Source: CAWBXL01 sp963837365
GTDB lineage: Bacteria; Acidobacteriota; Terriglobia; Terriglobales; Acidobacteriaceae
DNA: 64,000 bases
Assembly (NCBI GenBank): GCA_963837365.1
Contig: CAWIMW010000003.1
Span: 682,001-746,000 of the forward strand
Reading direction: 5' to 3'
A program made the translations under genes and the position numbers. The notes beneath the pieces were generated by a model, which was not told the DNA's origin, made no database searches, and saw only the letters and a list, made by a program, of their open reading frames with translations. This document shows positions 1 through 8,265 of the stretch, piece after piece (position 1 is the stretch's first letter; every line of letters begins with the position of its first letter).

Positions 1-132
1 GACCAAGGGCAAGACATTGCGGAATATGCCGTAATGCTGGCGGTCATCCTGGTGCTCGTTGTCGGGACCGTCCGTCTGATCGGTTCCAACGCAAATACCG
101 CATTTTCCAGCGTGGCCAGTTCCATCCAGTAA
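1..132 (+). CDS. Flp/Fap-type pilin, C-terminal part (5' end outside window)
   Basis: The reading frame is open from base 1 and stops at 130-132. The 43 visible residues begin DQGQDIAEYAVMLAVI and continue as a hydrophobic helix, then a short polar tail ending SSVASSIQ. The G-Q-D-x-A-E-Y-A pattern followed by a membrane helix is typical of Flp pilins of tight-adherence (Tad) type IVc pili, where the Glu after the processing site is important. The start codon and leader peptide lie outside the window. No other tad or cpa gene is visible, so the rest of the locus would be upstream. Confidence 0.85.
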   Translation, partial: DQGQDIAEYAVMLAVILVLVVGTVRLIGSNANTAFSSVASSIQ

Positions 133-454
133 GCGCTTTGCGGGCATGCGTTTTGGCGCTTTAGTAGTCTGAGGAATCCTCACGGCTCAAAAATTCCTGA
201 ACGCAATTTTTTCTGACTTATTGATGCGTTATTTTGTGCCTTCCCAGCACAATCATTAAGTCATGCCTGCGTCATTTTGCCGCCTGGAGGAAGATCGTCA
301 CGAAGCGTATCGGGTCCTCGGGGATCCTTGGTCTCCTCCTTCTGATAAACACTGTTCGGGAATGCCCCGCTAGCCAGGCGCTGTTGCGGCCGCCACACTA
401 GAGACGAGCCGCATCTCCAGTCTGATTGCAGGTAGACTGACATCAGAGGTATTT
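133..454. other. Intergenic region, no gene seen
   Basis: This 322-base stretch separates the pilin gene from the pterin dehydratase gene. Short open frames on the minus strand have no recognisable composition and are probably chance. An AGAGG at about 443-447 serves as ribosome binding site for the next gene. I see no convincing terminator or RNA gene. Confidence 0.5.
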
Positions 455-787
455 ATGCCAAGCCTAGCCGACAAAACCTGCGTTCCCTGCAAAGGCGGCG
501 TTCCTCCCCTGAAGGGCGAGGAATTGAGCAAACTACTCCAGCAAATCCCGCAGTGGAAGCCAGTCAACGAACATCATGTCACACGCGCATATACATTTCC
601 TGATTTCAAAAAAGCCCTGGATTTCGTGAATCGGATCGGGGCGGTGGCCGAAGAACAGGGTCACCACCCTGACATTCTGCTGGGCTGGGGGAAAGCCGAA
701 GTCACCCTCTGGACCCATAAGATTGACGGGCTGACTGAGAGTGACCTCATCATGGCGGCCAAGATTGATCAGCTTTACCCTGCATAA
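455..787 (+). CDS. phhB: 4a-hydroxytetrahydrobiopterin dehydratase (PCD/DCoH family)
   Basis: The 110-residue protein matches the small single-domain PCD family, which dehydrates 4a-hydroxytetrahydropterins formed by aromatic amino-acid hydroxylases. The catalytic H-H-P triplet is at residues 70-72 (QGHHPD), and a second conserved His sits in LWTH at about 88. The N-terminal TCVPCKGGVPPLKGEE stretch is typical of bacterial members. An AGAGG precedes the ATG by about seven bases. No pterin-dependent hydroxylase is visible nearby, so recycling for such an enzyme or a molybdopterin-related role are both possible. The frataxin gene follows after 25 bases, so the two may be co-transcribed. Confidence 0.93.
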   Translation: MPSLADKTCVPCKGGVPPLKGEELSKLLQQIPQWKPVNEHHVTRAYTFPDFKKALDFVNRIGAVAEEQGHHPDILLGWGKAEVTLWTHKIDGLTESDLIMAAKIDQLYPA

Positions 788-812
788 GCAGCTGAGAATC
801 TATAATGCTGTC

Positions 813-1145
813 ATGCTCGATGAGAACAGTTTTCGCAAGCACGCCGACAGCTCTCTGGAATCCCTGAAGCAAAGCCTGATTACCGCCGAAGATTCCGCGG
901 ATATGGAAGTGGAAGACCAGTCCGGCGCTCTCCACATTTCTTTTGAGGGCGGAAGCCGGTTTGTGATTTCGCCCAACGCGCCGGTGCGGCAGATATGGAT
1001 TTCCGCGCTTTCGACCAGCTTCAAACTGGATTGGGAAGAAAGCAAACAGGATTTTGTGTTGGCCAAAACCGGAGAACAACTCAAAGCCCTGATGAGCCGC
1101 TTGATTAATCAGCAGTTGGGGGAAGAAGCGGTGGCTTTAGTCTGA
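813..1145 (+). CDS. cyaY: Frataxin-like iron donor protein CyaY
   Basis: From the ATG at 813 the product is 110 residues, the usual CyaY length (about 106). The frame extends upstream to a GTG at 741, but that would overlap the preceding gene and add a non-homologous tail. The first helix is acidic (DENSFRKHADSSLESL and later EDSADMEVED), as expected for the iron-binding ridge. The sheet contains the FVISPNAPVRQIWIS stretch, matching the family pattern in which N-x-x-x-x-Q-I-W is characteristic. CyaY binds iron and modulates iron-sulfur cluster assembly on IscS-type desulfurases in the cytoplasm. No isc or suf gene is nearby. Confidence 0.9.
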   Translation: MLDENSFRKHADSSLESLKQSLITAEDSADMEVEDQSGALHISFEGGSRFVISPNAPVRQIWISALSTSFKLDWEESKQDFVLAKTGEQLKALMSRLINQQLGEEAVALV

Positions 1146-1289
1146 GGTGAATCACGCGAGTCGCATATTGGCAACCCTTTGGCGTTCTCTACGGCGTTTC
1201 TCAGCAACTTCTGGGGTTTAAGATTTTATTTGCTCGTGAGAGGAACAACAGCTTGAACCGCCGAGGTCGCAGAGAATAACCATCCCCAA

Positions 1290-2285
1290 TCACGCGGCCA
1301 GCTTGTTTTTCAGGTCAGCCGCAATCTGCACCCCGTGGAAGCGTCCGTTTTCGATAAAAATCTCATTGGTGCGAGAACCGGCCACGATCACTCCAGCAAC
1401 ATAGATTCCCGATACATTGCTTTCCAGCGTCAGAGGATCACACACCGGGCGGCATTGCTCGGAGGAAAGTTCAATTCCCATGGCGCGCAGGAAGTCATAA
1501 TCGGGATGGTAGCCGATCAGCGCAAATACAAAATCATTCTTCAGGCGGACGGTGCCTCCCGGTGTTTTGAGGGAAACATGGTCAGCACCGATCTCCTGCA
1601 CCATGCTATTGAAATACGCAGCAATCTCTCCGGCTTTGATGCGGTTTTCAATATCCGGGAGGATCCAATACTTCACATGATGATGCAGCGCCGGCCCGCG
1701 ATGGACCACCGTCACCCGGCTGCCGTGGCGCCATAAATCCAGCGCGGCAATCGCAGCCGAGTTTTTGCCTCCGATCACCAGCACATCGCTGTCAAAGAAC
1801 GGATGCGGCTCACGATAGTAATGATGGACTTTGGGAAGATCTTCTCCGGGAATCCCCAACTGGTTGGCCAAATCGTAGTAGCCGGTGGACACAATGAGTT
1901 TGCGGGCACGGTAGTCGTAAATCTGCCCCAGCCGGTCCATAGCAGTAACGTGGAAATCGCCGTCTTTCCCGCTGACCATTTCGACCCGCTGATATTGCGC
2001 CACCGGCAGATCATAATGCTCGACCACTTTGCGGTAATACTCCAGAGCTTCTTCGCGGGTGGGTTTCTGGTGGGCTGTGCTGAAGGGGATGTCGCCGATC
2101 TCCAGCAGTTCCGGCGTAGTAAAGAAAGTCATATTCGCGGGATAGTTGTAGAGCGAATTGACCACGCATCCCTTATCAACCACGATGACATTGAATCCGG
2201 CGCGCTGGGCTTCAATCCCGCACGCCAGCCCGGTCGGGCCGGCGCCAATGACCAGTACGTCTACCTTATGGTTGCGGCGAGACAC
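1290..2285 (-). CDS. ypdA: YpdA-type bacillithiol disulfide reductase (FAD/NAD(P)-binding)
   Basis: The protein has the two nucleotide-binding motifs of flavin disulfide reductases of the YpdA/Bdr type: GAGPTGLACG near the N terminus for FAD and VIGGKNSAA mid-protein for NAD(P)H. DKGCVVNSLYNYPANMTFFTT is characteristic of YpdA and distinguishes it from thioredoxin reductase, because no CxxC pair is present. I chose the GTG at 2285, which gives about 331 residues and places the FAD motif near residue 12 as in the family. The frame extends to a GTG at 2426, but the extra 47 residues look non-homologous. The family reduces bacillithiol disulfide with NADPH. The gene is divergent from aspA. Confidence 0.88.
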   Translation of the reverse strand: MSRRNHKVDVLVIGAGPTGLACGIEAQRAGFNVIVVDKGCVVNSLYNYPANMTFFTTPELLEIGDIPFSTAHQKPTREEALEYYRKVVEHYDLPVAQYQRVEMVSGKDGDFHVTAMDRLGQIYDYRARKLIVSTGYYDLANQLGIPGEDLPKVHHYYREPHPFFDSDVLVIGGKNSAAIAALDLWRHGSRVTVVHRGPALHHHVKYWILPDIENRIKAGEIAAYFNSMVQEIGADHVSLKTPGGTVRLKNDFVFALIGYHPDYDFLRAMGIELSSEQCRPVCDPLTLESNVSGIYVAGVIVAGSRTNEIFIENGRFHGVQIAADLKNKLAA

Positions 2286-2429
2286 CAACTGCGCCTGCGC
2301 CAGAGTATCGGGGATTTGCTTGGTCGCCACTGTCGGAATCGCAGTCCAATGCGAATCTCGAATTTTAGCATGGGGACCGGAGACCCCTTGGATGCGACCT
2401 TTGGTGAGAACTACCTGGAACAACACTGC

Positions 2430-2435
2430 TATAAT
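2430..2435 (+). promoter_or_regulatory. Possible -10 element for aspA
   Basis: A perfect TATAAT lies 61 bases before the aspA start codon in the region between the divergent ypdA and aspA genes. It overlaps the upstream extension of the ypdA frame, which supports the shorter ypdA start. No good -35 hexamer is seen at 16-18 bases upstream, so the call is weak. Confidence 0.3.
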
Positions 2436-2495
2436 TTTCTGTTTTGCTTCCTATTTTGCATGATTCTGAGTGATCTGCACTCATGAGGAGTGGGC

Positions 2496-3935
2496 ATGGC
2501 CACGGCTACGCGGACTGAAAAAGACTCAATCGGCATCAAAGAGATTCCAGCAGATGTCTACTACGGCATCCAGACCGCGCGAGCGGTTGAGAACTACCCC
2601 ATCTCGGGCATGCGGGCACATCCTACTTTGATCCGCGCCTTTGGCATGGTGAAGCAGGCGGCAGCCGAGGCCAATAAATCACTGCGTTTGCTGGACAAGA
2701 AGCGCGCCGACGCGATCATCCAGGCTGCCGAGGAAGTCCAGAAGGGCAAGTGGGACAAGGAATTTGTGGTGGATGTGTTCCAGGCCGGGGCCGGCGTCAG
2801 CTTCCACATGAACTCCAATGAGGTGATCGCCAATCGGGCGGTGAAGATTCTCGGTGGCGAACTTGGCGACTATTCGATCGTTCACCCTAATGACCACGTG
2901 AACTATGGCCAGTCCACCAATGACGTGTTCCCTACCGGAATGCGACTGGCAACGCTGCTTGAATTGGAAAAGCTCTATCCTGTGCTCGATTCGCTGGCCT
3001 CCGCACTGGAGAAGAAGGGCAAGGAGTTTTACAAGATCCTGAAGTCCGGCCGCACCCATATGCAGGATGCCGTCCCTATGCGGCTCGGGCAGGAGTTTAG
3101 TGCCTACGCGGGCGCAATCCGGCGGGCCAAGGACGCTATCGCCACCGCCTCCAATTCTCTGCGCGAGCTAGGCTTGGGCGGGTCCGCCGTGGGCACTGGA
3201 ATCAATACTCATCCGGATTACCGGGTGAAAGCGATTCGAAACTTGGCGCGCATCTCAGGGCAAAAGCTGGTTCCCGGCGACGACATGCGCTATGCCATGC
3301 AGTCAAACTTCGCTATGGCCCGGGTATCGTCGGCTCTCCGCAATCTTGCGCTGGAAGTAATTCGTATCTCCAACGATTTGCGGATGCTTGCCTCAGGCCC
3401 GAATACAGGATTGGCGGAAATCAATTTACCGGCATTACAGCCAGGGTCTTCGATCATGCCGGGCAAAATCAATCCGGTAATGCCGGAGCTGGCGGCGATG
3501 GTTTCATTCCAGGTGGTGGGGAACGATGTGACGGTTGCCATGGCCGTCCAGGCAGGCCAACTCGAACTGAACGTGATGATGCCGACCATGGCTTACAGCG
3601 TGATGCAATCCATCACTATCCTGACGAATATGCTTCGCCAGTTCACCAATAAATGCGTAAAGGGCATCACTGCCAACAAGAAGCGATGCGATTTCTACGT
3701 GCAGGCCACGGTTTCGTTGGCCACGGCGCTCAATCCCTACATTGGGTATGCGAAGGCTGCTGAAATCGCCAAAGAAGCCGTAGCCACCGGGCATTCCATC
3801 ATCGAGATTGCGCGCGCGAAGAAATTGCTTAGCGAAAAAGAGATCAACGAAATTCTCGATCCCGTGCGTATGACCGAACCAGTCCGGCCGCTCGATGTGG
3901 CGGCCAAGCGGGAAGAAGTGAAGTCGAAGAAATAA
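2496..3935 (+). CDS. aspA: Aspartate ammonia-lyase
   Basis: The 479-residue protein belongs to the aspartase/fumarase superfamily and reversibly deaminates L-aspartate to fumarate and ammonia in the cytoplasm. The superfamily signature GSSIMPGKIN is at residues 317-326 and includes the catalytic serine loop. HPNDHVNYGQSTNDVFPTG at about 130-148 and SGRTHMQDA at about 184 are the other two conserved active-site blocks. The sequence fits aspartase better than class II fumarase, though lysis tests would be needed to be sure. GAGGAG at 2485-2490 sits five bases before the ATG at 2496, favouring it over the in-frame GTG at 2490. The stop lies two bases from that of the convergent transporter gene. 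Confidence 0.9.
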   Translation: MATATRTEKDSIGIKEIPADVYYGIQTARAVENYPISGMRAHPTLIRAFGMVKQAAAEANKSLRLLDKKRADAIIQAAEEVQKGKWDKEFVVDVFQAGAGVSFHMNSNEVIANRAVKILGGELGDYSIVHPNDHVNYGQSTNDVFPTGMRLATLLELEKLYPVLDSLASALEKKGKEFYKILKSGRTHMQDAVPMRLGQEFSAYAGAIRRAKDAIATASNSLRELGLGGSAVGTGINTHPDYRVKAIRNLARISGQKLVPGDDMRYAMQSNFAMARVSSALRNLALEVIRISNDLRMLASGPNTGLAEINLPALQPGSSIMPGKINPVMPELAAMVSFQVVGNDVTVAMAVQAGQLELNVMMPTMAYSVMQSITILTNMLRQFTNKCVKGITANKKRCDFYVQATVSLATALNPYIGYAKAAEIAKEAVATGHSIIEIARAKKLLSEKEINEILDPVRMTEPVRPLDVAAKREEVKSKK

Positions 3936-3937
3936 TG

Positions 3938-4906
3938 TTATTTGGCTTCCGAAAAAGCAACTTCCTGTTTGGCCGGCATGGTTTCTTTTGTTGCTTTCGA
4001 TGTAGTGGTAATTGTGATTACACTCACCAAAATCAGCAGAGTACCTGCAATGGTGCGGGAGCCGATGGTCTCGCCGCCGGCAAAATAACCCAGCAGAACG
4101 GCCACCACCGGATTCACGTAGGCATAAGTTCCGACCTTGGTCGGCGACTCGTGGTGCAATAGCCAGACGTATGCTGTGAAGCCAACAATCGATCCCGCCA
4201 CGATCAGGTATAACAATGCTACCCACGCCTGCCATGAAACCGCGCGAACCTGGAAGCTGGAGAATTCACCAAATAGTCCAGCGACTACGACCAGTTGGAC
4301 TCCGCCGCTAAGCATTTGAGCGGCGGCGCTCATGGGTTTGGATTTCGGCAGCGAGAGTTTCTTGGTCAGGATTGTTGCCAACGACCAGGTTATAGCTGCA
4401 ACCAGAAGCGCCGCGGCGCCCGCCCGGTTAATAGGAGCTTCTCCCATTGACAGGGAGTGATTCATCAAAATCGCCACTCCGCCAATACCCACCAACAGGG
4501 CCAACCCGAGCCGAGGGGTGAGCTTTTGGGTGCGTAGGATCAGGATTTCCAGCAAGGTAATAAATACGGGGATGGTTGCGAGAATGACAGCGGCAATCCC
4601 GGATGGCACGCGCTGCTCCGCCCAGAACAGGCACCCGTAGTCCAGCACGAAAATGAGCGTTGCAAGGAATGAGGCCGCGCCCCATTGACGCAGCGTAGGT
4701 GAGCTTTCCCCTCGGGCCAGCAGCCAACCATAGAGGACGACACCCGCCGCAAGGAACCTCATCGCAGCCAGCAAGAGCGGAGGAACCTCATGCACTCCCA
4801 CGCGAATGGCTAAGAACGTCGATCCCCAGACGAAATAAATGATGCCGAACGCCAGCAGGATCTGCCAGGACGGGGGGCGGGCTGCGGATTTTATTGAACG
4901 GGTCAT
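3938..4906 (-). CDS. EamA/DMT-superfamily inner-membrane exporter
   Basis: The 322-residue protein is almost entirely hydrophobic with about ten membrane helices in two EamA repeats. The first begins FGIIYFVWGSTFLAIRVGV and the second carries ITWSLATILTKKL. YVNPVVAVLLGYFAGGETI near the end of the second repeat is typical of RhaT/YedA-type drug and metabolite transporters. Substrates in this family are diverse and cannot be read from the sequence. The ATG at 4904-4906 is the only reasonable start. The gene converges on aspA and has no obvious operon partner. Confidence 0.88.
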   Translation of the reverse strand: MTRSIKSAARPPSWQILLAFGIIYFVWGSTFLAIRVGVHEVPPLLLAAMRFLAAGVVLYGWLLARGESSPTLRQWGAASFLATLIFVLDYGCLFWAEQRVPSGIAAVILATIPVFITLLEILILRTQKLTPRLGLALLVGIGGVAILMNHSLSMGEAPINRAGAAALLVAAITWSLATILTKKLSLPKSKPMSAAAQMLSGGVQLVVVAGLFGEFSSFQVRAVSWQAWVALLYLIVAGSIVGFTAYVWLLHHESPTKVGTYAYVNPVVAVLLGYFAGGETIGSRTIAGTLLILVSVITITTTSKATKETMPAKQEVAFSEAK

Positions 4907-5153
4907 CAGTCGCTATCTATGGGTGTCATATAGACAGAACTGCCTGACATGGGGACACATTTTTTGCATGAAATCTTCCCATGCCACCAGCGATTCTGTT
5001 CATAGAGGATGGCTGCCGAAACCGAATCCGCTTAGCTTCGCCACCGCAGCCGAGTCAATTCCCTTGCTTGCCAGCATCACATGGAAACTTTCTCCCATGC
5101 CAGCGGGAGTGACCAGGTGTTTCAGCTGCAAGGCCACTTTGGCCCGCTCTTGC

Positions 5154-5167
5154 GGCAATCGGCAATC
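5154..5167. repeat. 7-bp tandem duplication causing a frameshift
   Basis: GGCAATC occurs twice head to tail at 5154-5160 and 5161-5167. In the methyltransferase frame this adds seven bases, hence a +1 shift. Deleting either copy joins the N-terminal frame to a C-terminal segment with family-like sequence. Confidence 0.85.
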
Positions 5168-5682
5168 CTCGAAAGGCGTCGGCGAACTGATTGTCCTGCC
5201 CAATTCCCATCAGGAACTGGGACTGCGTGCGCAGTGGCTGGACCACCATTCCGCCTTGCTCAGCCATTGAAGACAGGGCTGTGAAATTCACGTCAGCGGT
5301 GATGTCCTGCTCCCCAGGGGCTTCGTAAGGGTGTGCGCTTACCGAATGTTGACGGATTGCTTTGAGCGTTCCCCGATGGCGTCCTGCGAGTTGCTCTTGC
5401 TGGGTGTAGCCGTAGTCGATAGTCAGGAAAATACCAGTTTCGATCGTGCGCGCAATTTGCGACATGAAATGCGAAGCGGCCATCGGAATTTCCACGCGTT
5501 CACGTGGTTCTGGGTGCACGCTGTGGCGATCGAGGAATTCCAGTTCTTCGTTCGCAGCAGAAATCCACACTTCCGTGAATCGTCCGCTATTGCAGGAAAG
5601 GTGGAGTTTACCCTGATTGCTTATGACCTCGACCGAGAGCGCATCGAAGAATTCGTTGGCGAAAACGATGACTGGGACCTCA

Positions 5683-5742
5683 GGGGCTAAAGCCCGTATC
5701 ATCGCGGGGCTTGGCGGCACGACTGAAGTCGTGCCCTTCCCT
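5683..5742 (-). repeat. Palindromic repeat element embedded in coding sequence
   Basis: On the plus strand the element starts GGGGCTAAAGCCC and ends GCACGACTGAAGTCGTGCCC, so it has a small palindrome at each end. It aligns without gaps to the intergenic element at 8142-8200: both share GCTAAAGC near the left end and CGGCACG, then GCCCT at the right end. Here it lies inside the methyltransferase gene, is about 60 bases long and keeps the frame. It encodes a stretch around GKGTTSVVPPSPAMIRALAP that does not resemble the family. Confidence 0.7.
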
Positions 5743-6175
5743 TGTGACTTCTCGCAGACCAATGAAGCCCTGCCAGACCTAAGGTGAACCGCGAGAGTTT
5801 GCTCGATACGTCGCCGTAATGACGGCGATTGCTCCGCCAGCGAATAGTGCAAAGCGTGGAAGAATCCAGGGAATTTCTTCTGCGACCAATCAAGAACATC
5901 GCGCGCGAATAGCCCCCTTCCGGGGCCTAGCTCTAGTATCTCGATTCCTTTCGGGGACCCAAGCAGCCGCCACACTTCCTCGAATTGACGGGCCAGCAAG
6001 CGTCCAAAGACGGCGTGCACGTCGCTTGAAGTGAAGAAGTCTCCAGCTTTGCCAAACTGTTCTGCATTGCGCGAGTAGTAGCCGAGTTCCGGGTGGTATA
6101 GGCACAGCTCCATGTAGCGCGAAAATGCGATGGGGCCGCTGTCCGCGATTTCCTGCTCTATGATTTCACGCAGAG

Positions 6176-6478
6176 TCACAGGCCTTCTCGCTGGCGTTCA
6201 CTGCGATTTTGTGGTGTGCGCGTGAACATTTCGATCAAGTAGTCGTGGAGACAATCGAACAACTGGCGCTGAAACGTCCACTCAAACTGGGGATGGTCGA
6301 GGTCCCGCGGGTGAAGTTCAAAATAGTAGGTGTGGACTGGGACAGAGGGATTCTTAAACTGGATCAACACTTCTACCGCGTCTGCTTTGGGACGGGCGGA
6401 GAAATCCAGCAGCGGGTGTTCGTACAGGCGTAACTGCGAAAGAACGCGCTCTAATCGAACATTGTCGGACGTCAGCAC
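6176..6478 (-). CDS. Conserved hypothetical small protein
   Basis: This 100-residue soluble protein starts with GTG at 6478 and ends in the ATGA overlap with the methyltransferase start, so the two are probably translationally coupled. It has an amphipathic mixed alpha/beta pattern with RLYEHPLLDFSARP near the N terminus and HTYYFELHPRDLDHPQFEW in the middle. No cofactor motif, signal peptide or membrane helix is visible. I do not recognise the family. The tight coupling suggests a function connected to the methyltransferase. Confidence 0.65.
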   Translation of the reverse strand: MLTSDNVRLERVLSQLRLYEHPLLDFSARPKADAVEVLIQFKNPSVPVHTYYFELHPRDLDHPQFEWTFQRQLFDCLHDYLIEMFTRTPQNRSERQREGL

Positions 6479-6532
6479 ACCACGATTCTAACCGACCAGA
6501 AGACTACACAAGCGACGGCGTGCCTTTGTCGA

Positions 6533-7567
6533 TCAATCTGGATTCTTGGCCTCTTCCGGCGCCACGCTCAGTTCCAACTTTTCCGTCCAGCGCAGCACCA
6601 CCAACCGGCTGGTCACACCTACCTTGGCATCGGTAAGTAAACGATGCAGGTCATCGACTCCAGCCACTGGCTGGTCATCGAGCGCGATAATCACGTCACC
6701 CTCGCGAAGCCCCGCTTGCTTGGCCGGGCTATCTTCGCTGACTGAAGCTACAACGACTCCTGTCTCTTTCGGCAAATCATAAAACCGAACCAGGCGGCGA
6801 TGCAGCGGTGTAGTCTGCGCCTCCACTCCGATATAGCTGCGGCGGATGCGGCCTTCGCGCAGCAAACGGCTGGCCACAAACTTGGCGGTGTTGATGCCGA
6901 TGGCGAAGCACAGACCTTGCGCACCCATTATGGTTGCGGTGTTGACCCCGACCACACAGCCGTCTGAGGTCACCAAGGGGCCGCCGGAGTTCCCTGGATT
7001 TAACGAGGCATCGGTCTGGATGACGTCATCAATCAAGCGCCCGGAATAAGAACGCAGAGAGCGACCCAAGGCGCTGACCACGCCTGCGGTCACGGTGTAC
7101 TGGAATCCGTAGGGGTTGCCGACGGCAATGGCCAACTGCCCGACCCGCAGCTTTTGCGAATCACCGAGTGGGGCGGCAACCAAATTTGGGGCGTCAATGC
7201 GGATGACGGCAATGTCGGTCGCAGGGTCATCGCCGATGACATGCGCCGGGTAACGGTGTTGTTCATCGGGTAAGGAAACATGGATTCGCACAGCTCCATG
7301 AACTACGTGGCTATTGGTGAGAATGAGACCATCTGGAGTAAATACGAACCCTGAGCCTCCGCCCTGACGTTCACGCTGTTCGACGGAGCGGGTACGTGCC
7401 GATTGGGCAACCTCAATTTTTACGACGGCCGGGCTGATTTTCTCCGCTGCGCCGACTACAGCCTGGGAATAGGCATCGAGCAACGCGCTGTCTGAAAGCG
7501 ACGATCCGCCCGAAGAGGCAATTGCTGACTGCGATTCAAATACCGGGCCTGCTAATTCTCGATACAT
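6533..7567 (-). CDS. HtrA/DegP-like trypsin-fold serine protease with one PDZ domain
   Basis: From the ATG at 7567 the product is 344 residues. The catalytic triad is complete: His87 in TNSHVV, Asp118 in PATDIAVI and Ser194 in NPGNSGGPL. One PDZ domain follows at about 245-335 (SYIGVEAQTTP, then SPAKQAGLREGDVII). There is no signal peptide or transmembrane anchor at either the ATG or the upstream GTG start, which is unusual because most HtrA proteases are periplasmic or membrane-anchored. It may therefore act in the cytoplasm. The hemerythrin gene lies just upstream in the same orientation, suggesting a shared stress response transcript. Confidence 0.88.
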   Translation of the reverse strand: MYRELAGPVFESQSAIASSGGSSLSDSALLDAYSQAVVGAAEKISPAVVKIEVAQSARTRSVEQRERQGGGSGFVFTPDGLILTNSHVVHGAVRIHVSLPDEQHRYPAHVIGDDPATDIAVIRIDAPNLVAAPLGDSQKLRVGQLAIAVGNPYGFQYTVTAGVVSALGRSLRSYSGRLIDDVIQTDASLNPGNSGGPLVTSDGCVVGVNTATIMGAQGLCFAIGINTAKFVASRLLREGRIRRSYIGVEAQTTPLHRRLVRFYDLPKETGVVVASVSEDSPAKQAGLREGDVIIALDDQPVAGVDDLHRLLTDAKVGVTSRLVVLRWTEKLELSVAPEEAKNPD

Positions 7568-7614
7568 AATTGCTAGATGAGGTAGGCAGCGTTCGGGATT
7601 CAAGCCGGCGAAAT

Positions 7615-8109
7615 TCAGGCTTTGGGTTTGAGTCGAGTGGCTTCATTCGGCAGGATACAGGCGTTGCTTGCACCAGTAAGCGCGTGCTCTAAAGCTTGGC
7701 CTAGAGCAGTCAATTGCTCCGGGCTCAATCGCTTCTGCAAGCCCTCAAACAGTTGCCGCTCTTCCTTGCGAATGTGTTGCGAAAGCGTGGCTACAAACGC
7801 TTTTAACCCAGTGCTGTCGAGCGTGCGGAGCATGGCACGGGCAAATAAAGCGCGGAGAACACCATGTTCCTCAATTAGTTCTTTGACCACCGCTTCCAGC
7901 TCGGGATCACCCTGGGCTGCTGGAAATACTACCTGCTCTTCCGCGGCAAAATGAATGGTGATCTCTTGTTCGACAATCTGCTGAATCTCCGCCTGCCACG
8001 GTGCAGGGTCAACTTCCCCAGCCAGAAGAGCTCGATCCATGCGCACACAGAGCGCAAGCGCCCGCTGGTGCTGGTGGGAAAGCGGGATTAGATTCTTGTC
8101 GCGAAGCAT
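7615..8109 (-). CDS. Hemerythrin-like HHE-domain protein
   Basis: The 164-residue all-alpha protein carries the histidine/glutamate pattern of HHE cation-binding domains: SHQHQRAL at about residues 11-18, HFAAEEQVVFP near 54, EEHGVLR near 80 and QHIRKEERQLFE near 112. Such proteins bind a non-haem di-iron centre and are used for oxygen or nitric oxide sensing or iron handling in the cytoplasm. The C-terminal tail after about 145 is not conserved in type. It begins a minus-strand row with the HtrA-like protease about 50 bases after its stop. The start at 8109 is ATG. Confidence 0.85.
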   Translation of the reverse strand: MLRDKNLIPLSHQHQRALALCVRMDRALLAGEVDPAPWQAEIQQIVEQEITIHFAAEEQVVFPAAQGDPELEAVVKELIEEHGVLRALFARAMLRTLDSTGLKAFVATLSQHIRKEERQLFEGLQKRLSPEQLTALGQALEHALTGASNACILPNEATRLKPKA

Positions 8110-8141
8110 GGAGAGATTATCGCACCCACAGAACTCCCGCA

Positions 8142-8200
8142 GGCGCTAAAGCACCGGCTGATCGATCTTTCACGGCACGGCTTTAAGCCGCGCCCTCCCG
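8142..8200. repeat. Palindromic intergenic repeat, second copy
   Basis: This 59-base element carries GGCGCTAAAGC at the left and a palindromic GGCACGGCTTTAAGCCGCGCC at the right. It aligns without gaps to the element at 5683-5742. Paired compensating changes in the right arm (GACTGAAGTC against GGCTTTAAGCC) suggest that the hairpin is kept by selection or copied as a unit. Confidence 0.65.
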
Positions 8201-8212
8201 GGTTCCCGTTCT

Positions 8213-8265
8213 ACTTTATTTGTCATTCCGACAAATGAGCGTAGCGACAAGGAGGAATCTGCTGT
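8213..8265. repeat. Likely dispersed intergenic repeat
   Basis: The stretch TGTCATTCCGAC, GAGCGTAGCGAC and GGAGGAATCTGCTG has the composition of a dispersed intergenic repeat often seen in acidobacterial and bacteroidete genomes. It lies next to the 8142-8200 element, in a 281-base gene-free region. Only one copy is seen in this window, so the repeat call rests on prior knowledge. Confidence 0.4.

Larger units (their letters stand above)
5000..6179 (-). pseudogene. MidA/NDUFAF7-type SAM-dependent methyltransferase, frameshifted near the 3' end
   Basis: The family consists of class I methyltransferases related to mitochondrial NDUFAF7. The N-terminal frame carries the SAM-binding ILELGPGRG and the family blocks FFTSSDVHAVFGRLLARQ and IVFANEFFDALSVEV. 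It continues in one frame to about 5168. The proper C terminus (LPQERAKVALQLKHLV, then PAGMGESFHVML) is then found in another frame that ends at 5000, while the original frame runs on to 5055 with no family resemblance. An exact 7-bp tandem duplication sits at the switch point, and removing one copy restores the reading frame. The N terminus overlaps the preceding gene by four bases (ATGA). A 60-bp palindromic repeat is also embedded in the coding region. Confidence 0.8.

Noticed and set aside
1803..2486. A 227-codon plus-strand frame opposite ypdA
   Set aside because: It mirrors a clearly conserved flavoprotein gene and has no recognisable domain.
3504..4235. A 243-codon minus-strand frame across the aspA-transporter junction
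   Set aside because: It overlaps the ends of two well-supported genes in other frames and has no family resemblance.
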